From: Elgaria multicarinata webbii
Taxonomy: Eukaryota; Chordata; Lepidosauria; Squamata; Anguidae
Assembly: GCF_023053635.1 (NCBI RefSeq)
Contig: NC_086182.1
Location: 7,093,001-7,157,000, forward strand
DNA length: 64,000 bases
Direction of reading: 5' to 3'
The position numbers and the translations under genes are program-made. The notes beneath the pieces are model-generated. The model made no database searches. It worked only from the letters and a program-made list of their open reading frames with translations, and was not told where the DNA came from. Shown one piece after another: positions 55,130 through 64,000 of this stretch; positions within the stretch are counted from its first letter, which is position 1, and every line of letters starts with the position of its first letter.

Positions 55130-55390
55130 CCTAGTGTATAAAGCCCTAAACAACTTGGGACCAGGATGCCAGAGAAAGCGCCTTCTCCCTTACCAATCTT
55201 TCTGCTCACTGAGATAATCTGGGGGCATACTCCTGGTGGTTCCACATGGACGTATAGTCCGATTGGAGTCCACCCAGAGCAGAGCCTTCAGTGTGGTGGC
55301 CCCCTTTCTGTGAAACTCCTTGCCATAGACCTGCATACAGCTCATATAAGTGAATGAGAAATCCTGTGCACAAGCTTTTAGATGCCATTC
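55130..55390 (+). mobile_element. L2-type LINE 3' end
   Basis: VYKALNNLGPGC-like reading, then GTGTGGTGGCCCCCTTTCTG and CATAGACCTGCATACAGC, the L2 3'-UTR order. Confidence 0.65.
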
Positions 55391-56418
55391 TTTGCCTTGG
55401 GAAGCAGCACCCAGAACCTGAGTTTTACAGCTGTTTGGCACATGCCTGCTGCCAAATATGCACCTGAGTCCCAATCCAGAGATACATGCACATTGGAAAC
55501 GTGGGCAGAACATCACATGCCACACAGATTGTTCGTAGTAAGCACAATGAAGGGCATTGCAAAATTTATGTGTAGTTCTGGGAGGTCTGTATTTACACAT
55601 TGTTTACATCTTTCCACTGCATGGCAGCAAGTTGCACCAAGTCACCCGATCTATTTTACATACTTTCATGCCAAACTTCCTATGTGGAATGCAACTGTGG
55701 TGTGTGTACATTAGCGGGGCATGCTTGAATGCAAAGTTACCTACGGTAGAGAAGGATGAATCTGTCGCTCTTGGTTTCTCTTATTTTATATTTTTTTGCC
55801 CATCTTGAACTTTGAGAATTGTTCCAGTCTTAAGTATGGCTTTTTCTAAGACATGCATTTTTCCTACGATGCTCATTTTTTGTTTGGAGAAATCTATTGC
55901 AAAATCCCGAGAAGTGCACATTTTGAAAGATCTCTGAGTTTTGGTATGCATAGTAATTTGAAAGTGTGAAATTAGAATTCGAACTGAATGAATTTCTCCC
56001 CCCTCCCTAACCGTCACTCATTCTTCACCACATCTGTCCATCTCTCTAGCCCCGATTCTAGAGCTTCTACAAACAGGTGTGTGTCCGTGTGTGGAGTGGG
56101 CGCATAGAGAGCACTAGGCTGTGCACATTCTCATACACTCAACAGAGCTTTATCCCATGGAGCAAATAGTCCTTCTGTTATGGCACATAAGACTGGATAT
56201 CTGCCCAAAAACTGAATTGCCAAGAATCTCAATTTCAAAGGCTAAAGACATATCTGAGAATGTGCAGACGGTGACTGTCAAAGGCTGTGTTATTCGTCAG
56301 ATGGAACTTTCTCTCTCTCTCTCCATGAGCATCTGTTCCTTGTCACTTTATGTTTGTAGTGTCTGGCTTTTTTTTTTTTTATGCCAGAGCTCCCTTTATG
56401 CTCGGTCTACTCTTGTAA

Positions 56419-56470
<52 letters not shown>

Positions 56471-57465
56471 CAAGGCTTCCCTCAGTGCCAAGATAAGCTG
56501 AATTCTGCATAAATTAAGCAAATTTGCATAATAGATCTTGCTTTGCATCATTATGTAATTGTTGTGAAACAGTTTGAAAATATTTAATTTTGTTAGCTAT
56601 AGGGAAGGGCAAGAAATGGAGGCCCCTGGTAGTCTATGAGGGTGCCTTCCTGGCTTCTGAAATTCCAGCAGGCATTGTCTACATTCTTCTGTTTTGAAGT
56701 ACATCCTCACTACAGTAAAGCCTAGAAATGTGACTCATAGGCCAGCCAAAGTTAAGCACATTTCACAGCCACGCTGCACGCAAAGCTGAGCAGGAGAAAC
56801 TGCAATCAAGTGAAAGACAGAAAGGGTGTGTGTGTGTGTTTAATCCATTTCCCTCCAATTTAGAGTGCTTAAAATCTCCCACCGAATTTACAGGTACTCC
56901 TATAATTTCCTTTGTAGAGGGAAAATTGTGGGAGTGGATTTTTGGTGGAGAAACCACTGGAGGGCAATGAAAAGACCCTTTACCAGCCCCCACGGGTCTT
57001 TCACTTTGCGTGATAGCCTCTGCTGCTGCATTTTATTTTTATTTTTTTAAAAAAATGTTCAGGGAAAAGTACATTTGACTCACAGTCACCTATAGTTCGG
57101 TCTTTGAAATGGTATTAATTTCTATAGAAGAGTTAAGCCCACAAGGTAAAGTTGTTTAAGACTGGTTGGTTTGTGTCCTTGTAGTTTGCAAACGTGAGAT
57201 TCTTAAGATGCTGCATTTGGGGTTTTGCATGGAATTCTAGCATACAGACAGTCCTGCCCATGGCGAAGGGATTGTAAAATCTACACCCCATCTATTTCTC
57301 TCCGTTGTTTTGGTTGTGAGCACAGAATTTAGGAGGGCAAGTCCTGGGTTTGGAGAGGGAGAGGCACCGAGCAGGAATCGCTGCATGTTAAGATTCTCTC
57401 AGAAGCAAAATCCTTGGTCCCAAAGGAGCGATAGGGCAAAGGCAACTGCCTCCCTTCATTTCTGG
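55391..57465. other. Nothing recognised apart from an (AT)n run
   Basis: AT-rich, unique-looking. An AT dinucleotide run lies at 56420-56464 and a short GT run near 56826. No defensible exon. Confidence 0.45.
56420..56464. repeat. (AT)n microsatellite
   Basis: About 22 uninterrupted AT units; self-complementary. Confidence 0.95.
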
Positions 57466-57660
57466 ACAGTTGGCGTAGTGGATAGTGTGCTGGATTAGAA
57501 CTGGGGTGACCCAGGCTCAAATCCCAACAAACTGACTTTGTGACAGTCTCTCTCAGCCTTGCCCACCTCGCTGGGGTGTTGTGAGGAGAAAGGGGAAGAG
57601 AATGTGTGCTAGCCTGAACTCCTACAAAAAGATAAGTTTAAAAATGTACATCCAATGAAT
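57466..57660 (+). mobile_element. tRNA-derived squamate SINE
   Basis: GTTGGCGTAGTGGATAGTGT (box A) and CCAGGCTCAAATCCC (box B), then GGGGTGTTGTGAGGAG. Same class as 191-432, plus orientation. Confidence 0.75.
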
Positions 57661-57809
57661 GCATGATCAAGGGCAATGGGACTTGGAGGATAAACTAGTT
57701 CAGCCTTCCCCATAGATGGCTAGGGGAACATGGGATTGAGGTCCAACACATCTGGAGGGCAACAGGTTGGGGAAGGCTGAATTTAGGGGCTCCTTAGCCA
57801 TGGCCACAG

Positions 57810-57985
57810 TAGGGTGACCATATGGAAAGGAGGACCGACCTCCTGTATCTTTAGCAGCTGCATAGAAAAGGGATTTTCAGCAGGTGTCATTCGTATGCAT
57901 GCAGCACCTGATTCAATTTCCTCTTCATCACAACGGTTTAAGATGCAGGAGCTCTGCCCTCTTTTGTGTCTGGTCACTCGAAGTA
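57810..57985. mobile_element. Foldback DNA transposon (family A), left half
   Basis: The left terminus TAGGGTGACCATATGG and left arm run to the central CTCTTTTGTGTCTGGTCAC; the right arm is absent. Confidence 0.8.
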
Positions 57986-58609
57986 CAGCTCATTTGCTCT
58001 ACCTGATCCAAGGAACTCGTTTGCTCTACCTGATCCTTCCTCTTATCCTCATAACAACCCTGTGAGTAGGGACTTTGCCAGGCACTTAAAAGACTTGGGG
58101 CCCAATTTTTCCATTGCTATCAATGGAAAGCTTTATTCCTAAGCTGAATTGCTGTGTGGGGGAGAAGGATGGTAGCTAGTCCTAGACCAACTGGCTAACC
58201 ACAACACCAAAGTGTGCCACTTGCAGCAAGCTTCTTCAGCCGTTATCATGACCAGAATAGCTTGGTGGATTTCACACGGACGAGATGGCTAGGCTGCTCT
58301 GTGTTGATCCAATGATAACGGACCTTCCTTCTCTCCGTGCTCCCTTCCCCCCCCCCCTCTGCCAAACCTAAGAATGCCCCCATCTCTTCTCTTCCTCCTA
58401 AATGAGACTCAGGAGGCTGGAGTCCGGGGTTCTTGCTGCACGCAACTGTCTAAATTCCTCTCCAGGGCTCGAGGTGACGTCACTTGGTGCCGTAAGGCTG
58501 CTTGAAACGGTTTGATGAACTCGGCTGGAGGCCTCCAGGGCAACCTTCAGTTCCACAAGCACGTCTGACTGATTTCGCACTGAAACCGCTCGGGCATCGC
58601 TAGGCACTT

Positions 58610-58808
58610 AAGGGCGCGATCCTATGCATGTTTAGACAGGAAAAAAAGTCCTACAATTCTTGCAAGCTGGCTGGGACACGCTGGGAATTGTAGGACGTTT
58701 TATTTTATTTATTTATTTATTTATTTATTATTACATTTCTATACCGCCCAATAGCCAGAGCTCTCTGGGCGGTTTTCCAGAATAAACATGCACAGAATCG
58801 CACCCTTA
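58610..58808. mobile_element. Palindromic MITE split by an L2-type tail
   Basis: AAGGGCGCGATCCTATGCAT at the left and GCACAGAATCGCACCCTT at the right are inverse. The insert at 58697-58775 ends GCTCTCTGGGCGGTT and starts in TTTATTTATT repeats. Confidence 0.75.
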
Positions 58809-60812
58809 AAAGATTCAGAGCCCAAGCTCATAGGACACAAATCAGCGTAAAATTTGCAGATGCTGATGTCGATATATGCAAATTTAGAAATAGTTACGAC
58901 TATTGTAACAGGTGGCAAAGCCAGCCAATTAATTTCTCACCCAAATCAGCTCAATAAAAGAAATTCTTCATTAATTTGCAGGGCCCAGATTGTCCTAAAC
59001 CAAGGGGGCGGGGGGGGCGGGGGCGGGACTCCCTCCACTAAGGTTAATTACCATGCAGGGAAATATTTTGGGGTGGGTGTATTGCAACGTGTGGGAAGGA
59101 GAGAGTTACTCTTTATTTATTTTATTTGTTACATTTATATACTGCCCCATAGCTGAAGCTCTCTGGGTGGTTTACAAAAGTTTTTTAAAAATCTTTCCCT
59201 CCCCAGCTGCAATTCCGCTTGAAAACTGCCCCCTGCACGGCAATTAAATTGAGAAGAAAACCCTTCCGTTGGTGCCATTGGGCACTCTGGGCTCTGCGGA
59301 ATAGTTTCGGGGCTGATGTCCCCCATGGGCCCACATCTAGCAATGCCTCTGCAAGCTACTGATTAATATAGGGCACAAGCTACCTGGCTCATGTACAGCT
59401 CCCAATGGGTTTTGTATAGGAGCCTTTGGTGGATCCAATCCAAATCCCACTCTCCTGCCCTTGATGATCTCCCACCCTGGCACCCACCCTATGTGTTGGA
59501 CTACAACTCCCATCATTTATGGGAGTTGCATTCCAACACATACGGAGGGTGCCAGGTTGGGGTAGGGTCCATCTAGTCCATCTCAAAGACCTGAAAAAGG
59601 CGAGAAAACGACCTTTATGCCAGGCGTCTGCTTGGTGGACCATGACCACCCTGGCCAAACATAATCAATATTGGAATACGGGTTTTTTTATTTATTCCTT
59701 GGCCACTCTGCTCACCTTTTCTGATCATCTGACATTGCTCTGGGAAGAGCTGCCGCTCCCTGGGTGACCCCGTTGTTACGCATTTTGCCTCCAAGTGCTT
59801 AGCAGAGCAAGCTTTTGACTATTTGTTTATTTCCAAGTACCCGCCCTGCTTTCCCTTTTTCTCACTCCTTTAATAAACATCATCCTTCATTTCGGAGCAG
59901 AGGTCTGAGCAGGAATGACAAGCCTGAGAGAAGCTCTGTGCTTCCCACAGTCTGTACGTGTCCCAGGCAGGGAATTATCTTGGCATGCTGGACTTCCCTC
60001 CCTGGCCAGAGTCAGAGGGAAAAGAGCAGTGGCAGCATGAAGCGACCCATCAGACCCATCAGATAGAAGTGTGCGCATGTGGCCTGCCTCACAAAGCGGT
60101 CGTGGCACCGTGATCATCATGGAGTTCCTGCAGTTTTCCTCCCTTTTGATGAGTCTCGCAAAGGAGACCCTTTCTGTGGATTTTGCCACTACCCCATGGC
60201 AGCTTTAACCTGTTTATGTCCTGCTCTGCCATCCTTAATGAAAACCCAAATTTGCCGCCTGATGGCGTAGCCTCACCTTGGCTCCTGGAAAGGCCATCCC
60301 TGAGTGGTAAAAGAGCACGCTCGTATGGTGAAGGTCTCAGGTTCAGTCTTAGCTTTCTCCAGGTTAAAGTGTCTCAATGAGCCAGACTAGGAAACAGGCA
60401 GCAGAGGTTGGATAGCTGCTTTAGAGTTCTGACTGAAATCCGGAGCAGATTCACCACCCCACTGACATCGGAGTCACCAGCCTCCGGCTGCACCTACAGG
60501 TGCAGCCAGTAAGTGAAGAATTTATAGCAGGCCAACAAACAGAGGTATTCAAGGCAGCTTCTTAGGGACATAGGAAGCTGCCTTATGTCAAGCCAGACCA
60601 TTGGTCCATCTAGTATCTCCCATCAGCGTTCCCCAACCTGGTGCCCTCCAGAATATTTGGACTTCAACTCCCAAAAGCCTCAGTCAGCATATGGCTAATG
60701 GGCAGAATTGCTGGGAGTTGTCCAAAAGATCTGGAGGGCCCCAGGTTGGGAAAGGTGTCTCTACACAATGGATAGGTTACAACTCCCATCAGCCCCAGAC
60801 AGCATGCTCAAT

Positions 60813-61887
60813 TAGGGTGACCATATGGAAAGGAGGACAGGGCTCCTGTATTTTTAACAGTTGCATAGAAAAGGGAATTTCCGCAGGTGTCATTTGTATG
60901 CATGCAGCACCTGGTGAAATTCCTTCTACATCACAACAGTTAAAGCTGCAGGAGCCCTGCCCTCCTTTGTATCTGGCCCTTCTAGTATAGCTCCTGCAGC
61001 TTTAACTGTTGTGATAAAGAGGGAATTTCACCAGGTGCTTTGTTGTTTATTTGTTCAGTCGTTTCCGACTCTTCGTGACTTCATGGGCCAGCCCACGCCA
61101 GAGCTTTCTGTCGGCCGTCGCCACCCCCAGCTTCCCCAAGGTCAAGTCTGTCACCTCCAGAATATCATCCATCCATCTTGCCCTTGGTCGGCCCCTCTTC
61201 CTCTTGCCTTCCACTTTCCCTAGCATCAGCCTCTTCTCCAGGGTGTCCTGTCTTCTCATTATGTGGCCAAAGTACCTCAGTTTTGCCTTTAATAGCATTC
61301 CCTTAAGTGAGCAGTCTGGCTTTATTCCCTGGAGTATGGACTGGTTGGATCTTCTTGCAGTCCAAGGCACTCTCAGAATTTTCCTCCAACACCACAGTTC
61401 AAAAGCATCTATCTTCCTTCGCTCAGCTTTCCTTATGGTCCAGCTCTCGCAGCCATAGGTTACTACGGGGAATACCATTGCTTTAACTATGCGGACCTTT
61501 GTTGTCAGTGTGGTGTCTCTGCTCTTAACTATTTTATCAAGATTTGTCATTGCTCTCCTCCCAAGAAGTCAACGTCTTCTGATTTCCTGGCTGCAGTCAG
61601 CGTCTGCAGTAATCTTTGCGCCCAGAAATACAAAGTCTGTCACTGCCTCCACGTTTTCTCCCTCTATTTGCCAGTTATCAATCAAGCTGGTTGCCATAAT
61701 CTTGGTTTTTTTGAGGTTTAACTGCAACCCAGCTTTTGCGCTTTCTTCTTTCACCTTTGTCATAAGGCTCCTCAGCTCCTCCTCGCTTTCAGCTGCGGGC
61801 ATACGAATGACACCTGCTGAAATTCCCTTTTCTGCACAACGGTTAAAGATACAGGAGCCTGGTCCTCCTTTCCTTATGGTCACCCTA
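60813..61887. mobile_element. Foldback DNA transposon (family A) split by BovB
   Basis: Complete ends with exact 7-bp flanks GCTCAAT (60806-60812 and 61888-61894). A BovB fragment occupies about 61037-61797, so the foldback copy is the older of the two. Confidence 0.9.
61037..61797 (-). mobile_element. BovB (RTE-clade) LINE 3' fragment
   Basis: Minus strand. End of the RT domain and C-terminal region: KVKEESAKAGLQLNLKKTKIMA, then FVFLGAKITADADCSQEIRR, then VVTYGCESWTIRKAERRKID, ELWCWRKILRVPWTARRSNQ and MLLKAKLRYFGHIMRRQDTLEKRLM, matching BovB from ruminants and squamates. One in-frame TGA (61569-61571) stands where the family has a Leu run. It ends at 61037 in the BovB 3' tail (AAGAGTCGGAAACGACTGAAC on the minus strand). 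5'-truncated and dead. Confidence 0.92.
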
Positions 61888-61909
61888 GCTCAATGGTCAT
61901 AGGTGATGG

Positions 61910-62075
61910 GCACTGGCATCTGGGGAATCACAGGCTCCTTACCTCTGGGCTACAGTGACTGGCACTCCAGGATTTCTAGCCAGGGTCTTTCCTAGCCCTA
62001 CCTGGGAATTGAACCTGCGACCTTCTGCAAGCAAAGCATGCTCTCTACCCCTGAACTAGGACTGTTGCTCTTACG
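61910..62075 (-). mobile_element. tRNA-headed SINE
   Basis: On the minus strand, TTCAGGGGTAGAGAGCATGC (box A) and GGTTCAATTCCC (box B) precede the usual body, directly beside the foldback copy. Confidence 0.7.
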
Positions 62076-63554
62076 TTGACATGGCTGTGCCTGGCTTCCA
62101 GCCCGTGTGCTCTGAACCCATGTCCCTGCCCCATCAGTTCCTCTCTCTGTCATGACCTGCCTGGCCCTCCTGCTGCCGCCTGCCTGGGCGGTGCTAGCAT
62201 CGGAGGCTGAGCCACTGACGGCAATTGGGCACTTGCTGGAAGTTGTTTTCAGGATGCCTTGTTGCTTTGCTCTAATGAGAGATCCCTCCGGTGGGGAATG
62301 ATTTCCACTTCCTAACGCTTGCTAATGATAGGGTATGACACGTTTGGGGTCCCAGGAGTGGGCAGGAGGTGTACAGGGTGTTACCAAGGTAACCGGAGCT
62401 AAGATGTAAGGGGACACAAGAGAGGTTTCTCTGTCTTCCAGGAAGGCAGGAGAGGAGATGCAGGGAGAAGGTTTGCTGAAGGAAGGAATTCTGGAGAGAG
62501 ATTTGAAGCAGGACAGATGGCCTCATGTGTTGCTGGACAAGGAGAGCAAAGCTATGGCAAGCATCTGAAGGCAAATGCGACAAAGCTGTCCCAGAGCAGA
62601 GAGGGAGGGGAGCTGCAAATGAGGACAAGCAACCCTTTGTTTTTCAATAGCCAAGTTGGATTTCACCTGCCAAAATTCCCATGGCTGGCTCCAGGACTGA
62701 CCTGGGGGGGGGGGAGGCTGGGCAAAATGACCTCTGGTGGGGTGCTTGTGGGCATAGCTTCTGGCAGAAGGCAGCAGTGGTCTGAGCAACAGTGCAAGCA
62801 GCATCAGGTGGCTGGGTCTAGCCGCACTGCAATTTCCCACAATGCCCCAGGGTGATGCTATGTCGGGGCATCCTGGGACATTAACCTGACAGTTAGGTCC
62901 AGCTACCCATTACTGCTCAGAATGCTGGGCTGGACTCGATGATGAAGCAGCAGTTTTTAAAGGAGTAAGTAACACTCAGCCGGGGGCTCACCTGCTGCCC
63001 AAAATGCCAGCGTTGAAAATGCCCTCTTTTATATAACCGTTATGGGTTCCGATGATCTGCACTCTTTTGCATCTGGTCACGCAAAAGCAGCCTTTCCCCA
63101 AGCAAGTGACCTTCAGGTGTGTTGGACAGCAACCCCCACCATTCCCATCATGCTGGCTGGGAATGATGGGAGTTGCAGTCAAGCACATCTGGAGGACCCC
63201 CGGCTTGGCGAAAGACTGCCCGAAAGAGAGGGATGGGGAAATCTCCCTCCCCCCTGCCCCTGCCCTGCATAGCTCCTGAGGACATCCCATACACAGGCAA
63301 CCCTAATAGGTATCTCTGCCATGTTCTTCCAAGCCAAAACTGGCCAGGGAATCTTTTTGTTCCCTCCTCCCTGGCATGATCCACAATTGAGATTCTGCCT
63401 TGTATTAGGCATCTCAACTGTTCACTCCTGGGTGGGAGCTAAGGTAGGCCAGCTGGAGTGAAAAGTTGTCAAGGCCGGAGGTTGGTTCCATTCTGTCAGA
63501 GCCTCTCCTCACAATCATGTTGGGGAGGAAAGGGTTAAAGAGCCTTTGCCTATC
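62076..63554. other. Mostly unassigned; one palindromic MITE
   Basis: A family D palindrome lies at 63110-63213. The rest shows no gene. Frames of 76-118 residues overlap on both strands and look random. Confidence 0.5.
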
Positions 63555-63561
63555 TCTCAGG

Positions 63562-63882
63562 TAAGGTGACCATATGGAAAGGAGGGCTGGGCTCCTGTAT
63601 CTTTAACCGTTATATAGAAAAGGGAATTTCAGCAGGTGTCATTTCTATGCCTGCAGCACCTGGTGAAATTCCCTCTTCATCACAACAGTTAAAGCTGCAG
63701 GAACCCTGCCCTCTTAACCAGATACAAAAGAGGGCAAGACTCCTGCAGCTTCAACAGTTGTGGTGAAGAGAGAATTTCACCAGGTGCTGCATGCATACAA
63801 ATGACACCTGATAAAAATGCCCTTTTCTATACAACGGTTAAAGATACAGGAGCCCGGCCCTCCTTTCCATATGGTCACCCTA
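63562..63882. mobile_element. Foldback DNA transposon (family A), uninterrupted
   Basis: 321 bp between exact 7-bp repeats TCTCAGG (63555-63561 and 63883-63889). Best single view of the family: two arms of about 150 bp, nearly complementary, around a short centre; no coding frame. Confidence 0.92.
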
Positions 63883-64000
63883 TCTCAGGTCCTGCAGGAA
63901 GGAGTCAGTAGGCAGCATGAATATTCCTCCTTTCAGCTTTTGTCCAGTGCACAGTATGTGCCCTGTAATTGCAGACCAAGTGGTAAAAAAAGAAAGAAAG

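Overview
The window is vertebrate nuclear DNA, most likely from a squamate reptile, probably a lizard. It holds two spliced or compact protein genes in a sea of transposon copies. The repeat mix supports a squamate: CR1 and L2 LINEs whose copies end in ATTCTATG-type octamers or AATAAA-rich tails, a BovB (RTE) LINE fragment, tRNA-headed SINEs, Tc1/mariner and hAT-like DNA elements, and a DIRS-type tyrosine-recombinase retroelement. There are no operons, bacterial signals or CRISPR arrays. The species call is an inference from these families.

1-28.2 kb: no host gene recognised. It is a mosaic of SINEs, CR1 3' ends, L2 tails, palindromic MITEs, simple repeats and a 25-bp minisatellite (4968-5434). 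It includes two deep insertion nests. At 16990-20115 a LINE is split by a retroelement-like insert, which is split by a Tc1 element, which is split by a CR1. At 22420-25205 an old CR1 carries several separate inserts.

28.2-49.8 kb: the histone variant gene H2AZ2 (H2AFV) on the + strand. Five coding exons at 28823-28825, 34963-35040, 39171-39284, 40834-40963 and 49366-49427 encode a complete 128-residue H2A.Z.2. The start lies in a CpG island whose upstream part has several inverted CCAAT boxes and E2F/CHR-like cell-cycle motifs. Intron 4 (8.4 kb) carries a whole-looking DIRS-like element (41761-47555) and a hAT-like element (47621-48529), both inside one foldback DNA transposon (41537-48567).

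49.8-55 kb: the spacer holds a CR1 fragment and a small hAT-like MITE, then a complete heparan sulfate 3-O-sulfotransferase-1-like gene in one coding exon on the minus strand (53523-54416), tail-to-tail with H2AZ2.

55-64 kb: no host gene recognised. Repeats include a BovB fragment nested in a foldback element (60813-61887) and a complete foldback copy at 63562-63882. The two host genes act in unrelated processes, chromatin and proteoglycan sulfation; nothing in the sequence ties them functionally.
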